DNA from: Mariniflexile fucanivorans
Lineage (GTDB): Bacteria > Bacteroidota > Bacteroidia > Flavobacteriales > Flavobacteriaceae
DNA length: 64,000 bases
Assembly: GCF_004341235.1 (NCBI RefSeq)
Contig: NZ_SLUP01000003.1
Span: forward strand, 248,001-312,000
Direction: 5' to 3'
Positions 45,522 to 53,013 of the stretch are shown here, piece after piece (the stretch's first letter is position 1; the number at the start of each line of letters is the position of its first letter). The translations under genes and the position numbers were made by a program. The notes beneath the pieces are model-generated. The model saw only the letters and a list, made by a program, of their open reading frames with translations, did no database searches and was not told where the DNA came from.

Positions 45522-47114
45522 TTAAGACTTCAACTGGAACAGTTGTCTGACCTCAAGATGGATCCTTTCAAAGTTCGCCTGTATTTCTGCATCATTATAG
45601 CGATGGATTGGTGATGGTAATGTCCTGTTAATATTCGGCATTTTAAACTGAACCTTTCGATCCTTGCCATCCGCAAAAGATATAAATTCTCCTTCCTTCA
45701 ACCTAAAGAACACATCGGAACGTATTTTACTCACTTCTTTCTCCCCTGTACTGATCCTGGAATCAAAGTCTAGGCTATTTTGGCTCTTGCTGATGGTGGT
45801 TGTCGGTTTCTTGACGATCTCAAAGAAACGTTCATAATATTTGGCGGTGTCGGGGTCGTTCGCCTTGCCAAAGAACTGGTAGGACAGATTGCTCAAGATG
45901 GCACGGCTTGCCTTATCGCCATACATCATGTCATTTTGGGTCTTGTCCTGCATCACATACACCGTTGAAATATCATAGCTCCGTAAGGTTGCAGGAATGC
46001 GGTGCATATTGAGAAGCCTAATGGTAGGCGCTTCCTCGATAAGGATAAAGGCCGATTCTCGATGTCTTACGCTCATCTGTTTGGTCATGGTATGGATAAT
46101 AGTGGCAATCACTGGGGAGTAGGCCGTTTCAAATTTGGGATTGTTGACTATGGACACCACTGCTGGATTTTTGGGGTTATTGATATCCAAGGGTACTTCA
46201 TCTGCTGAGAGCGCCATAAAGATGCGTTGGGTGCTGATTTTCTTGAGGGCATTCGCCAATGTGCTCATCACCCCTGCCGTTTGGCGTTCAGAATCCCTTC
46301 CTGAGATAAAGGCATTAGCCATGGCTTTAGAGGTGTAATCGGAACTCAAAAAATCAATGAGGCTATCGGTATCCAAATATTGATAGGTAGCAATCAAATG
46401 GGGAAGCGTACAATAATTAGGATGGGTGGTTTTGAGTTTCCAGATAAGCCCACCCAAAAGACCTTCCACGGCATCATTAAAGAATTTGGAAGAACCAGCT
46501 GCGTTGGACTCCCGTTGTTCCAACAGGTTTTCCAAAAGTACCCGAGATACTTCATTGACGCTTTCCTCGTCTTCCATATACCTTGGGGCAATGGGGTTCA
46601 CCTTGGCATAGATGTCATCAAAGGAAATGATATGGAAAGGACGGTTGGATTCCTTATACAGTGGGTACGCCATTTCCGTGATCTCAAAATGTTTGTAATC
46701 ATGGATAAGACCGCAAAATTGGTACCGCTGGAAATGCCTTAACATATTGTAGACCACCGATTCGGTCTTGCCACTGCCAGCGGATCCTATAATGGAGATG
46801 CCCCTACGGATGTTCTGGAGTTTTATGCTGCCCTGTTTTACCTGGAGCTTTATTGCATACTTACGTTCCTTTTTCGGTTGTTCCCAAACGGGGACTATCA
46901 AAACATATAGGGCGTTCTGGATGAATACGAGAGGCAATAGCCATTGTCCCAATAGGGCCATGAGCTTATCGGGATGCATGAGATAGAGCAAAGCCCCCAT
47001 CATCAGCAACAATACGGCACTTAGTCCATAGGCGAAGCGCAAATATCGAAAACCCATTGCTATCAAAGTGGTCAGGGCAACATAGATACATATTATCAAA
47101 ACGGGTGTTGTCAT
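45522..47114 (-). CDS. TraG/VirD4-like mobilisation coupling protein (MobC type)
   Basis: A 530-residue inner-membrane ATPase that would bring the relaxase-bound DNA to a conjugation channel. Two or three N-terminal membrane segments lie within residues 1-76. Walker A is GSAGSGKT at 110-117, and the ATPase core includes GLIHDYKHFEI, NAAGSSKFFNDAVEGLLG and FILIEEAPTIRLLN (Walker B region). The family usually runs about 500-670 residues, so this is full-length. It lies 11 bases downstream of the relaxase gene and forms a btgA-btgB-coupling protein operon. Sequence in this operon looks visibly GC-richer than the sugar genes on either side, suggesting foreign origin. Confidence 0.9.
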   Translation of the reverse strand: MTTPVLIICIYVALTTLIAMGFRYLRFAYGLSAVLLLMMGALLYLMHPDKLMALLGQWLLPLVFIQNALYVLIVPVWEQPKKERKYAIKLQVKQGSIKLQNIRRGISIIGSAGSGKTESVVYNMLRHFQRYQFCGLIHDYKHFEITEMAYPLYKESNRPFHIISFDDIYAKVNPIAPRYMEDEESVNEVSRVLLENLLEQRESNAAGSSKFFNDAVEGLLGGLIWKLKTTHPNYCTLPHLIATYQYLDTDSLIDFLSSDYTSKAMANAFISGRDSERQTAGVMSTLANALKKISTQRIFMALSADEVPLDINNPKNPAVVSIVNNPKFETAYSPVIATIIHTMTKQMSVRHRESAFILIEEAPTIRLLNMHRIPATLRSYDISTVYVMQDKTQNDMMYGDKASRAILSNLSYQFFGKANDPDTAKYYERFFEIVKKPTTTISKSQNSLDFDSRISTGEKEVSKIRSDVFFRLKEGEFISFADGKDRKVQFKMPNINRTLPSPIHRYNDAEIQANFERIHLEVRQLFQLKS

Positions 47115-47125
47115 AGGATTGTTTT

Positions 47126-48151
47126 TTAAATGCCGATGGAGCTTGCGTTCTTTGCCACATCGATGGTTCTTTTTAATTGTTTGAAGGCTTTCAGTGCCAA
47201 TTGCACCTGGTTGGTGGGGATGTTCAGGTTGGGGACGTGCATGCCCGATTTGCCCATCATCTTAAAGGCGGCACTCTTTTCATTGGTTGGGAGTGCCATC
47301 AGGTGTGCAAAGAACTTGTATGGTTCTTTGTTGTACATTTTATGTGCCGTATAACTTTCCACAAAGTTCCGCTCATATTTGAAGAGCTTGTCAAAGGTCT
47401 TTTCTGCCTTTTCAAAAAACTGGTCGCGTTCAAAGCCTCGCTTTACTAAGCTGCCATTCAAAATGACCTCGGAGGCTTTGTGGGAACTCCCTGGGGAAAG
47501 ACTGAGCGTGTTGGTCACATCCTTGCGGCTCACAATGATATGGACGTGGGTCTGGAGTCCCTGCTTTTTCATTCCCTGCACGACCATCTGGCCGTCCACA
47601 TGGTGTGGGGCTTCTGCCTTGAGCTGTTCGATGGTTTTTTGTATGGCTTGGCTGTTGCCCTCCAACTCCCCGCTTCTGATTTTCGCCAGGTCATGTTCCA
47701 ATTTTACAATTTGTGACCTAAAGGGTTGGTTCTCCTTTATTTCCCTATCAAAGCCTTTATAGGTACGTTCGTACTCTATCTTGGCATAGTATTTTATGCT
47801 GTCCACCGATACGGGCTTGTCCCTATAAAAGGAACTGGCATAGTCCTTCATAGTTTCCCTGACATACTGCCGAAGTTTTGCTGGGTCATTACCGATGTGC
47901 TTGAGTTCCCTTTGGCTTGGACTGATGGTCAAGGAATAGAACTTAGGCTCGTTTTTTCTGAGCTTGGCGGTATTACCGTCGATGTCCTTGACGATGTGCT
48001 TGGCGGATACTTGGTCATTGTGCTGGTCAAAAAAGTGCTCTTGCTGCTCTGGAACCTTGTCCCTGTTTTCCTTTTCCAGATAATCCACAAAATCGCCGGA
48101 GCTCTGTGAAAAGGTGGTGTCCATGTGTTGTTTGGTGATTGAGATGTACAT
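47126..48151 (-). CDS. btgB: Relaxase, BtgB / DUF5712-like
   Basis: A 341-residue mobilisation protein of the Bacteroidota BtgB group. It is predicted to nick the element at oriT and stay bound to the 5' end. FYSLTISPSQRELKHIG lies in the N-terminal half, and QTHVHIIVSRKD near residue 200 contains the His-x-His metal-binding pattern of relaxases. A Tyr in the N-terminal region (Tyr2 in MYISITKQ or a later one) would be the nucleophile; I cannot fix which. The C-terminal helical part contains MYNKEPYKFFAHLM. It is 2 bases downstream of btgA, so the two are surely co-transcribed. Confidence 0.85.
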   Translation of the reverse strand: MYISITKQHMDTTFSQSSGDFVDYLEKENRDKVPEQQEHFFDQHNDQVSAKHIVKDIDGNTAKLRKNEPKFYSLTISPSQRELKHIGNDPAKLRQYVRETMKDYASSFYRDKPVSVDSIKYYAKIEYERTYKGFDREIKENQPFRSQIVKLEHDLAKIRSGELEGNSQAIQKTIEQLKAEAPHHVDGQMVVQGMKKQGLQTHVHIIVSRKDVTNTLSLSPGSSHKASEVILNGSLVKRGFERDQFFEKAEKTFDKLFKYERNFVESYTAHKMYNKEPYKFFAHLMALPTNEKSAAFKMMGKSGMHVPNLNIPTNQVQLALKAFKQLKRTIDVAKNASSIGI

Positions 48152-48153
48152 AA

Positions 48154-48711
48154 TTAACTGTTTTTGATTTTCTCTTTAAGAGCCTCATAGTCTTCCAAGG
48201 TCATGTCCAATTGAAGTTTGGGCTTGCCAAAACTGCTTTTTACAATATGTACCTTAGAAAACAGGAGATCCTCAAATTGTTGTTTGGTTTCTTTTAAATC
48301 CCTTTGGAGGGTGTTCTTTTCCTTTCTCAGTTCGATGGCCTCCAATGACGTGGCAAAAAAAGGATCTTTGGTGGTCTTGCCCCTTTGTTTGACCTCCACT
48401 AAACGGGGCTGCTTTTGTTTTGGTGGCGTTTGTTCAAACAGTAATTGGAGCATCGCCGTGGTCGGTTGTGTCTGGTGCTTTTCGATATCCTTCACAATGG
48501 CAACCAAGGCATTGATGCGCTTTTTAATATTGGCTTCCATGCCCCGCATGTTCGGTCCCAGATCGGTCATGGGCGACAGTTGGTAGGTATCAAAAAAGTC
48601 CATCATATGGTTCAGGGTCTCGGTATAGGAGCCACCGACTTTGGCACAAAAACCCTTGAACCGTTCTACGGTGTCCTTATGGAAATTGATACTTAAAAAT
48701 CGGCGTTTCAT
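48154..48711 (-). CDS. btgA: Mobilisation accessory protein, BtgA-like
   Basis: A 185-residue DNA-binding accessory protein, first gene of the mobilisation operon. The N-terminus (RRFLSINFHKDTVERFKGF, then ETLNHMMDFFDTY) suggests a ribbon-helix-helix-like or related small DNA-binding fold. The middle and end are coiled-coil (ELRKEKNTLQRDLKETKQQ, about 130-155). BtgA and BtgB proteins are known from Bacteroides mobilizable elements, where BtgA helps the relaxase at oriT. The oriT-like inverted repeat begins 27 bases upstream of this gene. Confidence 0.82.
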   Translation of the reverse strand: MKRRFLSINFHKDTVERFKGFCAKVGGSYTETLNHMMDFFDTYQLSPMTDLGPNMRGMEANIKKRINALVAIVKDIEKHQTQPTTAMLQLLFEQTPPKQKQPRLVEVKQRGKTTKDPFFATSLEAIELRKEKNTLQRDLKETKQQFEDLLFSKVHIVKSSFGKPKLQLDMTLEDYEALKEKIKNS

Positions 48712-48737
48712 TTCTTTATATTATAGTCTTTTCCTTG

Positions 48738-48791
48738 ATTATGTTAATGCGACCCAGTGTTTACGGGGGTTTCCAAGGGCATTAACATAAT
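48738..48791. other. Candidate origin of transfer (oriT) inverted repeat
   Basis: Perfect 13-bp arms, ATTATGTTAATGC (48738-48750) and GCATTAACATAAT (48779-48791), enclose 28 bases that include CCCAGTGTTTACGGGGG. The position, 27 bases upstream of btgA with btgB next, matches the layout of Bacteroidota mobilizable elements, where oriT sits beside the relaxase genes. The nick position is not identified. A terminator is unlikely because T-runs are missing. Confidence 0.65.
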
Positions 48792-48917
48792 TTTGGTGTT
48801 TGTCCTTTGGTACAAACATGATTTAATATGCTTTAAATAGCTGTAAATCAGTTATTTATAAAAACATAAAATAACGCAATGCCGCTTTAGCGCATTGCCC
48901 TCTTGCTATACCTTTTC

Positions 48918-48933
48918 GTCCCGCTAGCGGGAC
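48918..48933. repeat. Perfect 16-bp palindrome
   Basis: GTCCCGCTAGCGGGAC is fully self-complementary and flanked by TTTTC and AAAATTTTT. It may be a protein-binding site in the transfer origin region or the stem of a small hairpin. Function is not established. Confidence 0.6.
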
Positions 48934-49134
48934 AAAATTTTTATACAACCTGACTAAAAAATGTCAGTTGCTTTTTCCTTTGTGGCTGTTCTTTTAAAGT
49001 TATTAGATTAGGATGTAATATTCAAACTCAGATTGGTTGCAAATGGTTCGTTTTGATACCAAAAAATATGATTTCCAATGAATGTTTGGATTTGGGCGTC
49101 AGATTTTCGAAAAGGGCTGAAAATAATCTGCAAA

Positions 49135-49164
49135 AAAAAAGACCCCATATTACATGAAGTCTTT
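49135..49164 (-). terminator. Short terminator after the 65-residue gene
   Basis: Read on the minus strand, AAAGAC and GTCTTT form a 6-bp stem with a 15-base loop, followed by a run of nine T. It lies 26 bases beyond the stop of the gene at 49191-49388 and would end the transcript coming from ssb. Confidence 0.55.
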
Positions 49165-49190
49165 ATTAATAATTTTAAACTATTGGTAGA

Positions 49191-49388
49191 TTAAATATTA
49201 AAAACGTATTGGTAGGAATAAAGGTTTTTAATGGCTTCCTCTTCCAGTATGGTGTTATAATCCAAATGCTGTTTTTCAGCATAGGATTTAAGGTCATTCC
49301 CAAATTTTTGTTCCACATCGATTTTGGAATTTTGGAGCAAACGGTCTTGGGTCTCTTCGTCCAGATTGTTGTAATTCAAATAAATCAT
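49191..49388 (-). CDS. Small conserved-type hypothetical protein of the mobilizable region
   Basis: A 65-residue, mainly helical acidic protein (NNLDEETQDRLLQNSKIDVE, ending LYSYQYVFNI). I do not recognise a named domain. It is tightly placed 19 bases after the DUF6876-like gene, in the same direction, and followed by a terminator, which supports it as a real gene. Its role on the element is unknown. Confidence 0.6.
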   Translation of the reverse strand: MIYLNYNNLDEETQDRLLQNSKIDVEQKFGNDLKSYAEKQHLDYNTILEEEAIKNLYSYQYVFNI

Positions 49389-49407
49389 GATACATGGTTT
49401 TTTAAAT

Positions 49408-49788
49408 TCAATATTCGCTCGGTAGCATCAGCGTATTGTTCACAAAGAACAACCGCAGTTCATCCAATGGAAAATCGGTCACGTTATAGCGGTGTGTTTG
49501 TAATATGGTGTCGTTGCCGTCGCCATAGGTTATGATGGCTTCACAGCCTTTCTCTTTGCTCTCGGGTTCTGAAAGGCGTTTAAAATCGATGGTTATGAAG
49601 TGGCTCTTGTCCTTAAGGCTCTTGGCTATCACGGAAGCATCGGTTACCAGCCAAAAGCAGCCTGCTTTTTCCGCTAAATAGTGGATGCCGTCCGTAAATC
49701 GGGTCTGTATCAAAGGCAATTGAAAAAATTGCTCGGTGCCATGAAATTGTTGCAGGCTTTCCTGTAATGTTATAATTTTGCTGTTCAT
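49408..49788 (-). CDS. DUF6876-like protein
   Basis: A 126-residue cytoplasmic protein. The pattern FHGTEQFFQLPLIQTRFTDGIHYLAEKAGCFWLVTDA and the closing FPLDELRLFFVNNTLMLPSEY match what I know as the DUF6876 group from Bacteroidota conjugative or mobilizable elements (moderate certainty). No function is known; the fold looks alpha/beta. It lies between ssb (95 bases upstream) and the 65-residue gene. Confidence 0.75.
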   Translation of the reverse strand: MNSKIITLQESLQQFHGTEQFFQLPLIQTRFTDGIHYLAEKAGCFWLVTDASVIAKSLKDKSHFITIDFKRLSEPESKEKGCEAIITYGDGNDTILQTHRYNVTDFPLDELRLFFVNNTLMLPSEY

Positions 49789-49883
49789 TGTTTTCTTGTT
49801 TTATGGGTTAAAGATGTATGGAGTTAAAAGAGGGCAATGGTTTCGTCACTGCAATTGCCCTCTTAATTTTCCATGGTTGATGT

Positions 49884-50222
49884 CTATTGATTTCCTCCCA
49901 ACAATAGGATTTCACCCACTACCACCTCGGTCACATAGCGTTTTGTGCCGTCCCTGTCCTCGTAACTTCTTGAGGTCAATTTGCCCTCAATGGCAATTTC
50001 CTTGCCCTTGGTTACGTACTTGTCAATAATGTCTGCGGTCTTGCCCCATGCCACGATACTATGCCAATCGGTATTGGTCTGTTTTTCGCCCTTGGCATTT
50101 TTGTAGCTCTCATTGGTTGCCAATGAAAAACGAACAAGGTTCTTACCGCTCTCCAAATTGGTCATTACGGGGTCTGCCCCTACATGTCCAATCAACTGTA
50201 CTTTGTTTCTTAATGTACTCAT
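49884..50222 (-). CDS. ssb: Single-stranded DNA-binding protein
   Basis: A 112-residue OB-fold SSB (NKVQLIGHVGADP, VRFSLATNE, TDWHSIVAWGKTADII, GKEIAIEGKLTSRSY). The frame is open to 50267, but Met at 50222 is the family start (MSTLRNK). It lacks the usual long acidic C-terminal tail and ends VGEILLLGGNQ, as do many element-encoded SSBs in this phylum. It would protect transferred single strands. A strongly structured non-coding region begins 54 bases upstream. Confidence 0.93.
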   Translation of the reverse strand: MSTLRNKVQLIGHVGADPVMTNLESGKNLVRFSLATNESYKNAKGEKQTNTDWHSIVAWGKTADIIDKYVTKGKEIAIEGKLTSRSYEDRDGTKRYVTEVVVGEILLLGGNQ

Positions 50223-50275
50223 GATATTAATTATTAAATGGTTTATATTTCCCCTATTGGGTGGCAAACGGATGC

Positions 50276-50618
50276 CATTTTAAGGGGCGTTTTGTTCAAT
50301 TTCCCTCGTGAAACGAACCAATGGATGGCGTGGGTTTTGTCAAGGCTTTTAAGGAACAAATCAGGAGGGTCTGCGACGTAGCAAAATCCTTGGATTTTCA
50401 AGGATGTGGAAACCTTATTTTTTTTTAAAACTTTGCATGGGCTTGACAAGTTCCACGAGGGCATTAGCAATACTTTAAAACCTGTTTGCATTGGGGCGTA
50501 CAGGCAGTTAAGCGCCATAAGCAAATAAGGTTTTATTAGTAGTGCTTTTGCGCTGCCTGTTTTTCGATGCCCCGAAAAACAAACAAAGGCGCCATCCATT
50601 ATAAAACCCCTTAAAATG
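50276..50618. ncRNA. Candidate large structured RNA (strand uncertain)
   Basis: Several nested or branched pairings can be read directly: CATTTTAAGGGG (50276-50287) with CCCCTTAAAATG (50607-50618); AATGGATGGCG (50320-50330) with CGCCATCCATT (50590-50600); TGTTTG with CAAACA (50580-50585); GGGGC with GCCCC; CAGGCAG (50501-50507) with CTGCCTG (50553-50559). Local hairpins CGTTT/AAACG (50288-50315) and ATCCTTG/CAAGGAT (50386-50405) lie on the left side. This layered arrangement is what a folded RNA of about 340 nt would show. It could be a leader of ssb or a plus-strand transcript. I do not recognise a known class. Confidence 0.5.
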
Positions 50619-50626
50619 TTCTAGGA

Positions 50627-50708
50627 CCGACCCCGTGTTTTTAGGCAGTATCCAGCAAAGTCCCGGGAAGGCTTTGCCGATACTGCCGTTAAGAAAATAT
50701 GGGGTCGG
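50627..50708. repeat. Three-tier nested hairpin
   Basis: CCGACCCC (50627-50634) pairs with GGGGTCGG (50701-50708); inside it GGCAGTATC (50644-50652) pairs with GATACTGCC (50679-50687); inside that GCAAAG (50655-50660) pairs with CTTTGC (50672-50677). All three are perfect. It directly adjoins the candidate RNA and may be part of it. Confidence 0.65.
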
Positions 50709-50774
50709 GATTTCCGATGTCTAGTTATAAGAACCGATAAGTTTGATGGTTGTTCTGTCCTGGCGGACTCCATT

Positions 50775-50850
50775 CACCTGTTTTGCCTGTAAAGAAGTGT
50801 CCTTTCCAGCGAAGCGGAAAGGTTCAACGCAGTGGAAAGTAAAACAGGTG
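50775..50850. repeat. Two-tier nested hairpin
   Basis: CACCTGTTTT (50775-50784) pairs with AAAACAGGTG (50841-50850), and inside it CCTTTCC (50801-50807) pairs with GGAAAGG (50816-50822). It immediately precedes repeat copy 1. The second copy of that repeat is also preceded by a hairpin (52779-52812). Confidence 0.6.
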
Positions 50851-50854
50851 GATG

Positions 50855-50925
50855 GTGTCCAAGACTTTTCAATGAAGCGCTTTTCCCGAAATGGAGCTTT
50901 TCGCGGCATGCAGGGGAATGTGCTG
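50855..50925. repeat. Repeated element copy 1 (71 bp), right next to the parB terminator
   Basis: This 71-base block, from GTGTCCAAGAC to GGGGAATGTGCTG, recurs at 52845-52914 in the same orientation with only a few differences. It encodes PRKAPFREKRFI-like peptides on the minus strand in both copies, but no gene start or context supports translation. Confidence 0.75.
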
Positions 50926-50949
50926 CAATGGCTTTAGTAGAACAATAAA

Positions 50950-50982
50950 AAAACCACTAATCATCTAAGTGATAATTAGTGG
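50950..50982 (-). terminator. Rho-independent terminator of parB
   Basis: On the minus strand CCACTAATTATC and GATGATTAGTGG pair with one mismatch over 12 positions, followed by TTTTTTT. It lies within 10 bases of the parB stop. Confidence 0.8.
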
Positions 50983-50989
50983 CTTTGAT

Positions 50990-52558
50990 TTATGATTTAA
51001 CCGAATTCTTGAGTTTCGTAACCCGTTCTTTCCGTCGGCTTATTCTTTTATCGGCAATGGCTTTTTGTTCCTTTTCGAAATCCTCGATTGGAATACTACC
51101 GAAACTTTCAGCTAGACTTCTTAATGCCATGGCTTCGCTGTATGTTGGTAAGGATGATTTAAAGGAATCATATCCTACATTATTGATGATGATGGCCATG
51201 TCATCTTTTGTCAGTTCCATAAGACGTTTCAGGAATCCCGCAGTACCCTCTTTTTTATATTTGTCCATATCCAAAAGCTTACCATAATGTTCCTTTTTTG
51301 GCCAACTCAGTGCATTCCATACTATCAATCTGTTTACTTTTTCTGTGGCATCACAATATTTGTGTTTTCCTAACACAGTTAATTCTTCAGTTTCACACAT
51401 GGCTTCAATGATACGTTTATGCACCTTTTCACCATCCAGTTCCAACATACGTTTTGCTCTCGTATTGATCTTTTCAATTTGCGCATCCACACTTTCCTTG
51501 CTTTTCGGATCCAAAGCTTTTACTTCTTGCTTTTTGGTCAATCGAATAGAAACGTATTTTCCATGGTCATAACCATTAACCCAGAATCCCCTGATTTTGT
51601 TTTTCCGTTCATCTTTTCCATGAATCGTTTCAAAATCATCATATTCTACCAGAACATTTATATCTAACTTTTTCAGTTTTTCAGACAGATCCTCATCGAT
51701 AGCTTGATGCTTGGATTTGATTAAATGGACATTTTCGGCATTGTTGATGATGCTCTCAATTTCGTTTTCAATGTGTTTTTCCGTTTTCTCACCGAAACAC
51801 ACCTTATCAAAACATCGGTCTTCTTCCTTTACATCAGGAAACAGGGAACAATTTGCTCCTGAGCGCTTCGGACAATTGATACAGGCTCCTGCCTTTTTAA
51901 CTAGGTTTTCATCCAGTGGGTTAAAAATCGCTTTTGATATGAGCGCGGTGATGTTGGAGTCAATGTAGCTTTGTAACTGTTGGGCAGATTTAATGCCGCC
52001 ACTCCAATCACTTGCATTTTGAGCCACTTCTTTTTGGTATTTCTTATCAAGGCGCGCTATTATCAATGCTTTTGAAAGATTGATGTCATTTCTGAAAAAC
52101 AGTTTTTTCCATTCGGCATTTAGATTATTCAAGCTCAGTCTTTGCAGGATGAATTTTTCGGACTTGGCGATTTTGGCAGCTATATCTTCAATTGTGTATT
52201 CACCCTTATCAATCATCAGTCTAAACGTTTCAGCTTCTCGCAAGGGATGCACGTCTTCCCTTTCCAGGTTTTCGATGATCTGTGCTTCCAAGGCTTCTTG
52301 GTCATTCAAGTCCTTAATTTGAACTGGCACCAATTTCAAATCTATGAGCTTACAGGCTCTTAATCGTCTTTCTCCGCAGACGAGTTCATACCCTTTGTCT
52401 TTTGGTCTGACCAGTAACGGTTGAAGCAGTCCATGTTCTTTGATACTTTCAGCAAGTTCCTGAATGGATTGCTCATCGAAATCACTTCTCGGATTGGTAT
52501 TACTGGTTGTAATGTCAACCAATGCCACCTCTTTTAAATGTTCGAAAATTGTTTCCAT
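50990..52558 (-). CDS. parB: ParB/RepB/Spo0J-family protein
   Basis: A 522-residue DNA-binding protein. The N-terminal ParB domain (about 12-105) has the CTP-binding/catalytic-type GERR motif at 62-65 and the IIENLERED region; a KorB-like HTH domain follows (about 110-210, YTIEDIAAKIAKSEKFILQRL). The middle carries a Cys cluster (ACINCPKRSGANCSLF, then CFDKVCF) that might bind metal. The C-terminal half is charged and ends KERVTKLKNSVKS. No ParA lies next to it. On mobile elements such ParB proteins act in stabilisation or regulation. It is flanked on both sides by copies of the 70-bp repeat, which might include its binding sites (speculative). Confidence 0.9.
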   Translation of the reverse strand: METIFEHLKEVALVDITTSNTNPRSDFDEQSIQELAESIKEHGLLQPLLVRPKDKGYELVCGERRLRACKLIDLKLVPVQIKDLNDQEALEAQIIENLEREDVHPLREAETFRLMIDKGEYTIEDIAAKIAKSEKFILQRLSLNNLNAEWKKLFFRNDINLSKALIIARLDKKYQKEVAQNASDWSGGIKSAQQLQSYIDSNITALISKAIFNPLDENLVKKAGACINCPKRSGANCSLFPDVKEEDRCFDKVCFGEKTEKHIENEIESIINNAENVHLIKSKHQAIDEDLSEKLKKLDINVLVEYDDFETIHGKDERKNKIRGFWVNGYDHGKYVSIRLTKKQEVKALDPKSKESVDAQIEKINTRAKRMLELDGEKVHKRIIEAMCETEELTVLGKHKYCDATEKVNRLIVWNALSWPKKEHYGKLLDMDKYKKEGTAGFLKRLMELTKDDMAIIINNVGYDSFKSSLPTYSEAMALRSLAESFGSIPIEDFEKEQKAIADKRISRRKERVTKLKNSVKS

Positions 52559-52844
52559 AATTTTATAGTTTTAGATTAAACAATATGTTTACGGAACCCA
52601 AACGGAAGACAAAATTTTGGAGCGGAAAGGAAACGTATAAAAAGTGAGGTACGAACGGCTTTATGCCGTCCCTTTTCCGAGAAATATTTTGCGAGTTTAC
52701 CTTTGTACCTATATTGTTATAGATATACTCTCCTTTTAAGCGGACGCTATTTCAAAGTTTAATATTGGGAATGGAGTGTTCCTGCTCCCGAAGTTTCGGG
52801 ACTAAACAGGAAAAAGTGAAGTATAAACCTAAAACTTTGGGATT

Positions 52845-52914
52845 GTGTCCAAGATTTTTAATGAAGCGCTTTTCCCGAAATGGAGCTTTTCGCGGAATGC
52901 AGGGGAATGTGCTG
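52845..52914. repeat. Repeated element copy 2 (70 bp), upstream of parB
   Basis: Near-identical to 50855-50925 (one base shorter, with a few changes in the stretch after GTGTCCAAGA). Like copy 1 it has a hairpin before it and a terminator after it, so the larger unit hairpin-repeat-terminator seems duplicated. Confidence 0.75.
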
Positions 52915-52937
52915 AATGACTTTTGAAAGAAAAATAT

Positions 52938-52980
52938 AAAAAAGCCACTGATCACCTTTTAAAAAATGAATTAATGGCTT
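52938..52980 (-). terminator. Terminator of the gal operon
   Basis: On the minus strand AAGCCATTAAT (from 52980) pairs with ATCAGTGGCTT (to 52942) at 9 of 11 positions, followed by a T-run. It lies 34 bases past the galE stop. Confidence 0.6.
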
Positions 52981-53013
52981 CTAAATAATGATTCCTTTTT
53001 TAAGTAGAAAAAA

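Larger units (their letters stand above)
48712..49190. other. Non-coding oriT-bearing region
   Basis: 479 bases without a supported gene. From left: the oriT-like inverted repeat (48738-48791), a perfect palindrome GTCCCGCTAGCGGGAC (48918-48933), a small stem CTGAC/GTCAG (48950-48967), and a terminator (49135-49164). The density of inverted sequence directly upstream of the mobilisation genes is typical of a transfer origin. The promoter of btgA must lie here, but no clear box was found. Confidence 0.65.
50223..50989. other. Long non-coding, structure-rich region between ssb and parB
   Basis: 767 bases dominated by nested inverted repeats: a multi-helix block (50276-50618), a three-tier hairpin (50627-50708), a two-tier hairpin (50775-50850), repeat copy 1 (50855-50925) and the parB terminator (50950-50982). 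Open frames here (for example 50243-50599 minus) look like by-products of the repeats. The individual structures are listed below. Confidence 0.7.
52559..53013. other. Non-coding region between parB and galE
   Basis: 455 bases with no supported gene. It contains a hairpin TTCCTG...CAGGAA (52779-52812) with an inner CCCGAA/TTCGGG stem, repeat copy 2 (52845-52914), and the galE terminator (52938-52980). The right border of the accessory region probably lies between repeat copy 2 and that terminator. Confidence 0.6.

Noticed and set aside
50243-50599. Minus-strand open frame of 118 codons upstream of ssb
   Set aside because: It coincides with the nested inverted repeats, has no domain signature and overlaps the ssb leader; the openness is likely accidental.
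50721-50937. Short frames on both strands through the repeat copy 1 area
   Set aside because: They follow the repeated DNA and hairpins; the recurring PRKAPFREKRFI peptide reflects the DNA repeat, not a gene.
40736-52963. ATCACCTCTTAAA (40736-40748) and ATCACCTTTTAAA (52951-52963) as element end repeats
   Set aside because: 12 of 13 identical and near both borders, but short, AT-rich, and the right copy falls inside the galE terminator; chance is plausible.
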